The translations under genes and the position numbers were made by a program. Shown here piece after piece: positions 11,691 to 24,300 of a DNA stretch of 64,000 nucleotides. Below the pieces are notes generated by a model. That model saw only the letters and a list, made by a program, of their open reading frames with translations, searched no databases and was not told the origin of the DNA. The DNA lies in NCBI GenBank assembly GCA_012845835.1, contig JABAKD010000003.1, positions 3,344,212 to 3,408,211 on the forward strand. The letters are read 5' to 3'. Position 1 is the first letter of the stretch. The number at the start of each line of letters is the position of its first letter. This DNA is from Undaria pinnatifida (lineage: Eukaryota > Sar > Phaeophyceae > Laminariales > Alariaceae).

Positions 11691-12779
11691 CCGTCTCAGC
11701 TCCAACAATTCCTATCAATCTACGTGGGGTGCTCCTGCTTCTACCAGGTACGCAACGACTCCTGACGCAGAGCAGCCCTTTCCGTCTTCTGCGTCTTCGT
11801 TGCATGCTGGCCCCGTGGTCACGCATCTGTTTAGACAAGGAAGAGTCCAGTCGTGGACCTATACAAATCATCGTGTTCTCTGATGACACACCAATTTGGT
11901 TGTTCTCCTCTGCTGACAAATGACCCAATCGGCTCCTCTGCAGTGTCCTCTGCTAACCAAATTGGGTCGCTATCAGGGCGGGTTTCCCTTTGGCAGGCAA
12001 ATCCGCCGGGCGTGTACCTGCAATTCCATACGTTTCCGGTATCGTTCTGGTAGTCGTCTCCTTTGTGAAATAAATGTACCTGCGTTAGCTTTTGATTCCA
12101 TCCCGTTCCTGTGTGAGCTTCACGCTTCCGCGGTCCACCGTCTAGTCCGTTCGCAGCTCAGCTGGCGTATATCGGATTTCATTCGACCTTCCGGTTGCGG
12201 AGCTGTCAAATTGAATTGTTCGCCCTTTTTGTAAGCTCCTCCGCTGGCTCTTTCATAGCGAGAGGGCGACAAGGACCCACTCTTCCGTAAATGTACCAGT
12301 GTCCACCGCTGTGTGGGATCATATGTCGTCACGTGACTTCTCTATTGTAATATGGACTCTGCAGTCCATTAGTACCTATTTGATTCGTAGTCCCCACAAC
12401 CTTAAGTACACCAAATATCTTCATATAGATGCAGAGAAGTACAATACGCGGGGAATCTCGGTTTGTTAGTTCCCGTCGATATGTTGTATATTCAAGTTGT
12501 TACTATTATAATTTCCCACCATAAGTATCTGGGAACGATGCAGGGGATGTTGCAAGGAACTTTACAATAGGACGGTTTGCCGGTAAGTACCACTACCCGT
12601 AGAGTACATCTGCCCGTAACAGGGGCATTGTGCCGTATTGATCAGGTGACGGCAAGCCCCACCTTGATCACTCGTTGCAGCTCCTTCCTCTTCTTACATC
12701 TTCTTACATCACCTTCGTTTCCATGTCTTGGCCATATAAGCGCCACTTTCAACCATATTATTTCTTCTTCACAAGTGAT

Positions 12780-13240
12780 CCTAACAGACAATTTGGTGCC
12801 GCCTATGTAACTCCAAGCACTGAGGCAGAGCCTCGAGGCGTGTCAGTGTTTCGTTCTCGTGTTCATTCAACAGCTCTCGTAGGAAAAACGCCCGTGGATA
12901 TTCCATTGAAGCGGGACACGCTTTGTTACCGCCGCGTGAAACAGGAGGATAAGTCATTGGGTCCATGTTCACTCGCTTCCCGCGGAGCGCTCCGACCGAT
13001 AACACACTTGCTCTCGAAAAAAAAAATACTTCGGGGTGGATCGGTACCAAACTCACCTCGGTCATTCCGTCCACGAAATGCGGAAGTAGCTTTGGTCCTT
13101 GCTGTAGTCAGGCCGCACGACCCTTTGACACGCATACAGCAGTCGATCTTGTTGACCACACATCTTGGCAAAACTTACACTCGGCGGGTACCATATGATT
13201 TGATGCTGCTGTGTCGATTATAACTTTGTCACCGGCGAGG
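12780..13240 (-). pseudogene. Decayed Ty1/copia-type pol fragment
   Basis: Minus strand carries VIIDTAASNHMVPAECKFC at about 13130-13220, matching the copia aspartic protease signature (D-S/T-G/A-A-S-x-H-M). After frameshifts, SRASVLSVGALRGK resembles the 'NLLSVGALR' that follows the protease. ALPQCLELHRRHQ may be the 'LWHRRLGH' preintegrase motif. No open frame longer than about 70 residues, no integrase or reverse transcriptase, and no LTRs were seen. Confidence 0.55.
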
Positions 13241-13444
13241 TTGCCGCTTCCAATCTCCAGCATCACTTGGGGAGGCGGGAGCGGTCTCTGTATATCCCTG
13301 CGCCTGCGGCATGCGTACAACATAAGAAGCGAGCTCGTCTTACTTCGCCATCTCGAGTGCCTTCTGCAACGGCACGGGGACGGAAGCTAGTCGACCACGC
13401 CTCCCGTCGGCAATTGCAGCCACTCATCTCTCCGGATTTGTTGG

Positions 13445-14200
13445 CAGGCCAATGAGGCAGGAGTTATCATTTCATCAGGAATTCTACGACGACACAGATC
13501 GACTCTTGGGTTTGTGGTTTAACATGGTGTCGAATTCGACAAATCGAAGTCGATTGCAAACGTTTAATCGATTTTACTTTGTATCACTACGTCGAACTGC
13601 TGTGCCTCAGGAAATACCTCAAAATCAGTCCCGGTGTAAAAATAGGGGTTGAGGGACAAAATCCCGGGTGTCTCTAGGACAAAAAAAAATGATGTGGGAA
13701 GCCTCACGTCTACTGCGCTCATGTATCTTGGAAGACCAATGAGGCAGGGACTGCTGTTCCGTCAGGAAAAATTCAGGAGCAGCTCAATTCTGTAACATGG
13801 TGCCCAATCCGATTCGAACTCCCGTTTTCTATGTTTGTGTTTGTATTTGGACGTTGCACTCATCCATTGGTAGTAACATACCATTGACAGCGACCGACCT
13901 CCTTATGCTATTTGGCAACCCATGCACGGCCTATCCCTATTTTTCATGCGTGCATCCATTGGAGAGGCTGATAGTAAATATGGCAGGCCAATGAGGAATA
14001 AATTGTCAGCCCATCAGTAATTTTACACGCCCAGCTCGACTCTGTGACATGGTATTCAACCAACGAAAATAGAGATTTACACAGTTTTTTCACGTTGTTT
14101 ATCGTTTTTGATTTTGCGTTACGCCCATTCGCTGATGGGCCGACCGTTGGTAGCGACCGACCTCCTTGTACTTGTTCAAAACGAACGCACACAACCCCCA
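13445..14200. repeat. Diverged ~270-base tandem repeat, three units
   Basis: Units begin GCAGGCCAATGAGGCAGGAG (13445), GAAGACCAATGAGGCAGGGA (13731) and GGCAGGCCAATGAGGAATAA (13983). Shared later landmark: GCGACCGACCTCCTTATGCT / GCGACCGACCTCCTTGTACT. Confidence 0.78.
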
Positions 14201-15267
14201 GACCACACACATGCAGCCGTTCGAGATCGCATACGCTTTGCGATGCCCAACTCGATAGGGTTAAGACCAATGACTAGAACCAACAAAGACAAAATAAAAT
14301 ATGCGTGCCCGCAATGTATCACACTTTTATGTACAGTATGAGCGCCGAACCATCACAACGACCAGCTTCATCCTCGCGTGGGACGGCAAACACCGCACTA
14401 CTTGGCGTGAAACATGAATACACCATACCAGCCCACCTGGTAGCAGAGAGGGACCGGCGGACACACTCGAGCTAAGGGTAGCGCTACTTCCTCCTCCCCC
14501 TTTTCCTATTCCTGCCGGGTTCCCCCCCCCCGCCCTCCTGACACACGTTCGTTACATATGTGCACACTACGCATGCACAACACCTACGACGAACGCAACA
14601 GGCGAATCAGCGAACAGGCCAGCCGCGCGACCAAAGTCACGCAGGTCTGGTCCTCTCAATCGCGTATTTTACACGAACAGCAAACACTGCTTTTTGCTAC
14701 TGTATCGGGCCGCCAAGCAGACAACCAGCCGCCTGTGCCGTACGAAACAAAGGCCACCACAACAATCACAACCACCACAAACACAGCTACCACCACAGCC
14801 ACCACCAATAAAACAACAAAGAGCAGCAACGACGACACCACTTTCAGCACAGCAACAGCAACACAAACAACACATCAACAACAACCGACAACTAAGTTAA
14901 CTCGCAGCACGATCGAATCGACCCAGCAAAAAGGTCCTTCCCACGGCTAACAACTACATCCCTATGACCACCTATCTATTCCATTGCCTCCCAGGTGCTT
15001 GTCACATCGTCATACATCGGCTCACCAATCTAACAACAGAGCCTAACGCGGGTTTTAGATAGTGTGGGATACACTCTTGAACTAGAAATCAAACCCGGGG
15101 CAATACTCTGCTTTCTAGTTGAGGGCCGCTACCCTGTCAATGAAACAGATCAGCACACATAAATACGGTAGTCGTGGGCAAAATTCCATCCCGGCTTCTT
15201 GTTTGAAGACTCGTGCTCTGCTCATCCGTATATTGAGAGTTTGACTCGCTAGATGACCGGATGTCTA

Positions 15268-15343
15268 TTAGACCGTTTCGCAGAAAGGGAATCCGGAGGT
15301 TGAGTCCTCATCGAAACAAGAGTCCTTCACCAAGATGCCGTAC
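15268..15343 (-). CDS. ManC5-E: Epimerase exon 12 (stop)
   Basis: Acceptor CCCTATTGCAG. The first base completes a Lys codon and the exon reads YGILVKDSCFDEDSTSGF, PFCETV, stop TAA at 15270-15268. A GGGTT repeat (plus strand) lies about 50 bases upstream in the intron. No AATAAA is evident downstream. Confidence 0.82.
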
Positions 15344-18300
15344 CTGCAATAGGGAAATATGGGACGGGAAAGGGCAAGGGCAAGGGAAATGAGTGGGTTG
15401 GGTTGGGTTGGGTTGGGTTGGGTTGGGTTGGGTTGGGTTGGGTTGTATTCGGTGGATGGGCACCAACACCAACACCAACACCGTGAACACGACCACCACA
15501 ACCACCAACATCGACATGATCCTGGCAGCAGCGCATCTACCGCAACACTTTACTCACTTGGAGTCGTCGGTGAGCTCCGTCTCATCCGTGACGAACTCAA
15601 GCATAGCCACATCCCCCACGTCGTCGGTGTCACCGCCCTTGATGTACCACATGTTGTCTGCGTAGAGATCGTTTACGACATCGTAGAAACGGGAGAACTG
15701 GCCTTGGATGATGTTGTCCTGCGGTATCATGCAAGATAAACCATAGGGGGAGGGAGGGGGGCGGGGGGGGGCAGGGGGGGGGCGGGTTGGGAGTGGGGGC
15801 GGGGGGGGGGGGGGAGGGTGATAGTGATCGTTCTGTCTGCTGTCCCCGGTTTGATTTCGGAGGGGAGGAAGCGTGTTCCGTCGGCGCTGATGTTGCATGT
15901 TCCGTCGGCGCTGATGTTGACATTACTGCCAAGCGGGATAAAACGAGAACTCTGGGCCCGATGACCATTTGACGTTTATGCTCCCCCCCATGGTATCATA
16001 TCATAACATATGTATGAATGGTATTCATGGCAGATGCCGCAATCTTGAACCCGGCAAAGGAACGGAAATGTGCTCAATCGGCGATGATTTTGACATATGG
16101 TGCCCGATAGCATGATAGCTGTACTCGCCGTGAAAGTGTTGTCTTCGGAGCCTGAGATCTTGAGGGCCTCGATGGGGCTTCTGATGAGGTTGTCGTGGAT
16201 GTGGTTGTTCCTGATGCGCCCATCGGAGCCTTCTACCTGTGGAGCGTTGTTGCCCTGGTCTGCTCGTGGTGGCAGATGCAATACGCCGCAGGGGCACAAT
16301 GCGGGGAGGAGCAAAGTACCCAACAAAATTCCGTCGTGAGGTCCACCAGGCAAGCATGTACGACTCATTGGGTTAGTGTTAGTACACAACAAAATGTCAT
16401 GGTGAGGTCCTCCTACAAATCATGTACGACTCATTGGCCTACTTATGAGAGATTACATCCGGCAGAGCGCAGAGGAGCAAAGCAAGCACGCAACAAGGTA
16501 CCGTCCAAAGTACGACGTCTTGTTTAATCATAGTGGATACGCTCGAGGAGAAAATTGGAAACAAAAAACATCAACAGTTTTTTCGTGAGGATCTCTTCGC
16601 ACGCGCACGAACATCCGTCGCTGTGAAAACATTGTGCCATCCCGGCTACCGCCATTGTAGCTGAACTCACACATGTGTAGTGCGAAAAGGGGTTGCTTGG
16701 CAGCGTGCACGTCGAATGTGTTCTCGTAGACCTCGTTCGAGCTCGATCCCACGCTCCACCTCATGCCGTCTGTACCAGGAAGGTATCGGTCGCCAACAGT
16801 ACAGAGAAAAGTTCGTTCAGTTGTTGTTAAACATCAAGTAGATAGGCGCGCACGAAATGCATTGATTGTGAAAGGGCAACAATCACAAGCAACACAAGCA
16901 TGTTCCTTGGGGAAGAAAACAGAGTGTCAGATTTAGTTTAGTTGCGCGCGCCGTCACCTTGTGTTCACTCGAATGCACGCCAACCACCGCAAACAACGAC
17001 TACCGACACTACCACCACCACCACCACCACCACCACAAACAACAAGAGCAACCGCAGCGTGTGGGGCTCTATTTGCTGTGCGGCGCGTGTGCGGAGGCTG
17101 TGGGACACAAGGCTACAACCCGGTTCGATCGGTCATTTTCGTTTTCGTTCATTCATCAGTTATTTTCGTTTTCGTTCATTCTTGAGGTGGTGAAGGTGGT
17201 GATAAAGGCGGTGCTAGGAGGGTTGGGGGAGGTCAGAGGCGGTGCAACCAGTGTAGCGCATGGCCGCAGTGTGTGTAAGATTACAGACCCTTGCACCAAG
17301 GCTACAATCTGGGGGGTTGCGGTCGTTTTCGCCGGGGGGAGCCATAGGGTCATAGACCACTCGAGCGCATGGCTCACATCCTCACTCCAAAAACCGGACT
17401 CGAAAAAAGTTTTCTTTGTACTGACGCCAGAGCTTGCTCAAAACTATATTTTTTCCATATGGTTGGTAGCTGTTCGCACCGACGGCTCTCTTTGAGTCGA
17501 TTCAACACAAGGCCCCACACGTGCCCCGCCCCCACCGTACCCTGGACCCTTGCTATCTCCACAATATCACAACACCATAAATTCCCGAACGGAGCACGCC
17601 GAGCTTTCGCCGACCAGACCTACGCTGCTTGTACCGGGGAGATAGGGAGGGGGTGTAACTCAATTCGCATATTGGTTGCCGAGGTCGTATGTATGGCCAT
17701 ACACCCTCGCACCCCGGCAATACCGGGGCGGATGGGAGTTCTCCCACGGTAGAAAACGCCTTTTGGGGCCAAACGTTTCTGACCGGTTGAGTTCCTCGAG
17801 TGTTGAGCTATCGGTTATTTTGTAGGATAACGTTACGAACATGTTTCGTTTTTGTGAATACTATGATAGTAGTGCAGAGAAGTGTTGATCGGGGTGCCCG
17901 AACGAATGTGACTTTTCTGGAAGGCATGTTTCAGGCGGGATACTAAGCTCCGCATGTTAGAGAGGACATAAACTCCTGCTGCGCCCCCCCGTCGCGGAAG
18001 GATTCAGGGGGAAGGGTTGCGGGCGGATGGGAGGGAGTAGGAGAGGAGGCTGCGGGAGGAGGGACTCACAGGTGTTCCTCATGACGCTGTTGCCGAAGAC
18101 CTTGGTGTCCGACGTCTCAAACAGCGCGATCCCGGCGTTGTCGTTCTTGTAGATGTAGTTGTTGCTGATGGTGGAGTGGTCACTCGAACGGTGCAGAAGC
18201 ACGCCCACGTCGTCGTTGCTGTAGATCTCGTTCCCGTCGATCATCAGGTCGTTGCACCTGTCCGAGGCAACTGTGCATCAAAGATAGAAGGGGTTCAAGC

Positions 18301-21300
18301 GAGGGGAGGGGGGGCGGGGAGGGGACGGGGGCGGAGGTAGGGTGGAGGAGGGGGGTGAGGGGAGGGGGGCGAGGGGAGGGGGGTGGCGGCATTGGCGACT
18401 GGAGGGGGGTGGGGCGGGAGGGAGCCCAGAGAGTCGAGAACGCAAACGTTACCGTCGGCGCGAATCGTATTTCCGTCAATCATGAGGATTGCTGCGTCTG
18501 TCCGATACAACTGTGAAAAAGGGAAATGGGTGGGAGGGGAGGGGGGGAGGGGGGGATGCTCATTGTCATGCGTGGCCGTAAATAGCATAGACCATCGCAT
18601 CTCTACAATGCCGGGGCGGAGGCCGTAGCGGGGGGGGGGGGGGGTAATGGAAGAGGCATTGGCGGAGTGGGAGGGAGGCTACCCGCTATCCAATGGTGCC
18701 CGGGCACGAACCCTTCCGCGTTTCTACCTGAATTTGTCTTATTTTTTTTGTCTTCTGGTGGATGGGAAAAATAAAGCTTAAGCTCACCACACTTCCACGT
18801 ATTTCCATACACGTGTCAAATTATCCGAATACCCTATTTAACAAAACCTGGAGCATTGGTACAAATAAGGCCGCTGGCCGCTCCCGTATCTCTTTGGCCT
18901 CACCAACTCCGTGGCAGCCGTTGTGGTGGATTTCGTTGTCGGTGATGGTCATGAAGTCGCTGTCGTCGTGGGGGTCGAGCCCGTAGCACTTGTTGTGGTG
19001 CACCTGGCACACGTTATCAGTTGTCGTCGTCGTCGTTAGACGCTTGCGACGGTTGGGTTTGCGAGCATCTCCTTACGAAGTGCATGCTTCGCGTTGTTTT
19101 AGACCGGGGAATTGTAACGGATGGTGGTTTGTTGCGGTAGTCGTACACAGGAGACGCGTGCTACGATAGGAGGTGTCACTTTTCGTCTGAAGAAATGTTT
19201 TCCGAATGACGGGGCTCCTTAACCCAAAATAATCGGAAAACAAAAAAATAATAGGCCATTTTGTTTTGCGTGATTCTCGTTGTACAACTGTCCTAGGCCA
19301 TGAGATTTGTCATCCGGTAGCTAGAAGTTTTTATTTTTCTCCAAAAATCCTTTTTTTTGGGAGGGGCATGTCTTATGCTCCCGAAATTGAGGAAACATCA
19401 GAAAAAAGCGGTACACCTCTATCTTAGCACGCTATGGTACCATAAAGGGGGTTATGGTTTTATGCCCCTTTTTAAGGGGCTTTTTTCGCAGTGGCTCGGA
19501 GTCACTCGCGCGAGTGACCAACCCTGAGTGACAAATTTTTGCTCGTTGTTTTTTTACCAGGTGTCACCCCTTCCCCTTCCCCCCCCCCCGGTTCTTGCTT
19601 TCAATTTTTATCGCGCATAGGGTTCAGCAATCCCACTGCTCGTCGACTTTTCATCGAGGGTTGCAGACTGACGCTCTCGCAATTTCCGCAAGTCAATGTG
19701 TGCACGAGAAAATGTCCCTACGAATTTATACGAGGAGCATGCATTCGGGGGGGGTTCGAACTCACGGAGCTGACCTCTACCAGGGTCGAAGATAACCAGA
19801 TAGGCCACCGGGGGGACAGTTATGCTACTCTGCGCCAACAAAGTCCCCTAACCAAAGAGTTTTTTGTCGGCGAGGAGTAGAGTCGCCCTTGCTGTCAAAA
19901 TAGGGGTATATCATGACATAACACCCCCCTTGCCGTACGTATCCTTGGTCGACAACGGTCATTTTTGTAACTGGCACTAATGCCGCACGTTATCAGATGG
20001 AAACCCATGTCGTGATTGATAGCTGCGGGTTCACCTCTCGCTACCGCCGGTTTGCCCCGGCTGGCGTCTAAACGAATAGGGAATGTGTGTTATCCTATGG
20101 ATACAATATAAGTTTCTGGCGCTTTCCTCGGAATTTTTCAATACGTACATCATCAGAAAGTGGCGGAAGGAGGCCTTGGATGCCACACGAGGCACGCCAT
20201 CACATGGGTTTCCGCGCAATAAGAGGCATAAAACTAACCCAGAAAACAACTCTCACCTCGTTACTATCGATGATGCCGCCCTGGTGCCCGAACGAGTAGT
20301 GGCCGAAGTAGTTGTACGCTAACACGGTACCGTTGATGTCCCCCCAGACGTTCACTTCGTCCATGATGTCCAAGTTGCTGAGGTCGTCGCACAGACCCCT
20401 AACCTTGTACGACACGCCGTACGATTCAGCACCGTTGTAGCCAAGTTCTAATTCGCCAGAGTTGTGGCAGACAAGGGGATGGTTACAGGCGGGGGGGAGG
20501 GGCGGGGTTGGGCCAGTTAAAAGGAGGGTTCGTTGAGACACACGGTACCACTCGGCACCGTTGAAACCAAGGTATTTGACGAGAGCGAGGGTTTCCGCTC
20601 AGGGAAATGGAATTTAGGATGGGGGGGCGAACTCATTTGTTGCTTGCCTTGGTGGTTGAACCATTGACCACGCATCCCTCTCGAGACGCAGTACCGTTCC
20701 TATCCCCAACGTCTTATCTCTCTCCTCTGTGGCCCGCTGTTGCCACCATTTTTCTCCTAGGATAGTGATTGTATTTTTCGCTAGTATCTATTATTCCAAA
20801 CTTCTCCATGCCACATCCCTCTCCTGTTTCCCATCTTTGTACAGTTCGCATTATTCCACCAAGTGTGTGGGGGGGGGGGTTAGGCCAGCTGAGAGGAGAG
20901 TTTGCTCTGAGTTCAGTTGAGGTGCCAAATGCTCCAAAATCGAGGCCATCTAACTCTGCACCATTGTAGCCAAGCTCTTTGATTTTGCCATTCGATGCGG
21001 CGAGGGTCCCAGCCAAGGGGAAGGGTGCACGGGGAGGGTTGGAGGGGGCGGGGTAGGTCAGGCGAGAGGAGGGTGGGTTGATCGAACTTCTCACTGGGCA
21101 GGTTCGAGCTTACGTGTACATCCTCGCTGAAAAACGTCTCTTAGCTGTTAAGACCCCTGATCAGACAAAAAAACGGTGTGAGACACATGCTACAGTTTTC
21201 GTGCACCGTTCTTTTTTCTGAGACTACCTAAACAGAAAATAGTCCAATTTCTACCCTAAACTTCTACCCTAAACGTTCTACCGCATGAGCAGCCCCAAGG

Positions 21301-24300
21301 CATAGGTATACAACGAAATAATTTTGAAGAAAATAAAAAAATGGCCTATTATTTATTTTTTTCCCGACGATTTTGGGTTAAGGAGCCACGTCTCGTTGAG
21401 AAAAAAACGTTTCCGCCGAAAAGTGGTAGACCTCGATCGTAGCGCGCTTCGTGAGGCGAGGCACCGGTAAGCGACAACTCACGAGTGATTTGGCTGTCGA
21501 TGATGTCCATCCTGGCCTCGCCCATCGCGTCCTTGGCCGCGCCACTGCACGTCTGGGGGTTGTCTCCGATCACCTCGCTGATGGCACTGATGTAACTGTA
21601 GTGATGAAAGGGTAACACACGCACGCGCGACAACCGCGGATTTTGGTTTGTTGTGTTTTGTTTTGTTTGTCGATGCCATGACGGCGCACGGGGTAATACT
21701 CGTAGCTGATCTTCGCTGAAAGACGTTTAGGAGTCCCACGAAACAAACAAACGTGCGGGATGAAAAGTCGACCGCGATAAAAACTTTGTGCTTCAGATTG
21801 TTTTGCAGCGCGCGGACATACGACAGCGAACGGGGTACGGTGTTGTTTGCGCGACATGTGCACATGCGCGCATACACGTTTACACCGGTAGCCGTTCTAA
21901 ACTGAAGATAGCGTAGAGTGCGCACCTTCTCCCAATTAGGTATACGGTGTACTGACACATCTGTAGACGTATGCTTAGTTGTTATCCCGGTGCATGTGCC
22001 TCTGTGGGCGTATGAACGGGTGGGAGGAGGGGGTGGTACGAACAGCTACCGGCGACCGTCGGTGGCATTCTTGTGTGCCCCCCCCAGCACTGCCGTCGGT
22101 CAAATTCGGAGGAGTTGGACCGCACGTCTCCTGGACATTTGCAGTAGGTACTCGGCTACAGTACGGTACTGAACATTAAACAATGTATGCTGTGGTGGCA
22201 GCTACCTTCGGCCGTCGGTGACATCCTTGTCCGCCCCCCCCCCACCGTCGTTTGCGGAACGGTCCAGAGATCGGACCTTTACGCCCTTCATCATCAGCTG
22301 CCCGCCGTGAGCTCGCAAGTTGATGAACTTGTCGGCATCGCTCGTCTGCCAAAAACAAAATAAAGCGAATGACCATTGTCAGCACAGGATAGAGTAAACG
22401 AAAAGAGATAACAAAACCAACGCGTCGTTGACCAGCGGCTGGCTACAAATAAATCATCAAGGAGAAGCTATGACGTAATATATTTTTTCAAGACTGTGTT
22501 TTTGACCCTGGCTGGTGTGTTTTTTTCGAGTTACACAGGTCGATTGAATATTATATTTTGCCGACTTTTCACCTTCTTGTGTTCCCCTCAATCAAGCAAG
22601 CAACATGGTTTGGGTGAAGTATTTTGATAGAGCCCTGTGCTCGAGCGAAGACGGAACCTCGACGGTATCATCAGCTGTGCACCTTCTTCGCCGCGTGTCG
22701 AAAAAACGTACAAAAACCAAACACTACGTGGCGTCCTAACGGTATCGTCTCTCCCTTAACACCAACAACAATGGTTGTCTTGCGAACAGTATCATCAGGT
22801 ATTATAATGCGCTTTTTATTTTTGCACGACACACACTTGACAATGAATGTCATGCGAAACAGTATCAGGTATGTGCTCTTACTTCTTTTTTTTTTTTCAC
22901 CACAGTGCACACTCCCGCCATGAATTCATCGATCTCTACGTATTGCACAGTAGTATCAGGTATGTGCTCTTACTTCTTTTTTTTTTTTCACCACAGTGCA
23001 CACTCCCGCCATGAATTCATCGATTTCTACGTATTGCACAGTAAGTAGTATTCAATCTATACTATAAAAAATAAATATATACTTCGTACAATGCTAAAAG
23101 TGAAGAGCTACTATTACTTTTGATAGTTGTGGCCAAGATTACGTACGGTAGGAGGGTCCCTATTGAGGCATTTTTTATTCTTGAGGTATTTGAAAAAGTC
23201 ACTGCTGGAAACCCGGCAGAGAGTAAGGGAGAATACACCCCACGTTCCCGTTCAAAATTTACTGCCTTCTTCTTGGCAGCGTATATTGTTCACGAGCGTG
23301 CTAAATAATAAGGGCTGCAACAGTTGTGCGCTGGTGAACATGCAAAGAAGCCAAGTACGGGTGGTACGCGTGACAGCTTGACGGGTGTGATAATACCGTG
23401 GTATTGTGAAATTAAAGGTGGGGGACACAGAGTGCCCCCTGCAGGTCTGCCAATTGAGCAGGTCTTCGGAGAGTACTCACTTTCGTTCCTTCGTAGAGAT
23501 GTAGCTTTATTCGTTTCCACCAGAGCCCGGGATAGCTTCTGAGATCGGAGGCGCGTGCCTCCGATCTAAATCCTAACTTCCCCGAATATAAACCGCCAAC
23601 CTTATCATACGAAACCCATCCAAATGATCTCAAATTCGGATACTCTCAGGCCTTTCGAGGCCGTATCTTAACAGTATGATAAAGCAGGTATCTTTTGGCT
23701 AGTGTTGTCATTCTAATACTAATATCATTATTGTGCTTGCTTGCCACCCGAAACTGTGTTGTCAGCATGAGCTTCATCGTTGACCACTCTGACATTCCCG
23801 AAACAAGACCCCCCCCCGCGCCGAACGCCATCTATCTATCTAGCAGCGCCCGCCATCGTTACTGCGCGGAAACAAAGGGAAACCTATGGATAAAAGTCTA
23901 GACTAGCCCCTTCACTCTCAATATTGCCGAAACAAGGAGACCACCGAAACAAAGGAAAACCCATGCACAACGTCTAAGCTGTATAAACGTGATGGAGAAG
24001 CTTCGTCAACATGAAAATGTCTGGACCCAAAAGAGGTACTACTGCTGTACCCTATCGTGATGCTGTACCCTATCGTGATAATCGTCACAGTATATATCTG
24101 AAAATGTCTTGACAAAAAAGAGGTACTACTACTGCTGTACCCTATCGTGGCACACTCGTCATAATATCTGAAAATGCCTTGATCCGAAAGAGGTACTACA
24201 CACTGTTGTACCCTATCGTGGCACTCTTCACAGCACGGGTGATTGTCATGCTTCTCACCAGCAAGAGCCTCCTAGCGTCGCCGCCGTAGCTGGGTCCGAC

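Noticed and set aside
14540-14950. 130-residue Thr/Asn-rich plus-strand frame
   Set aside because: Second half is CAACCA/ACCACA simple sequence; first half shows no domain.
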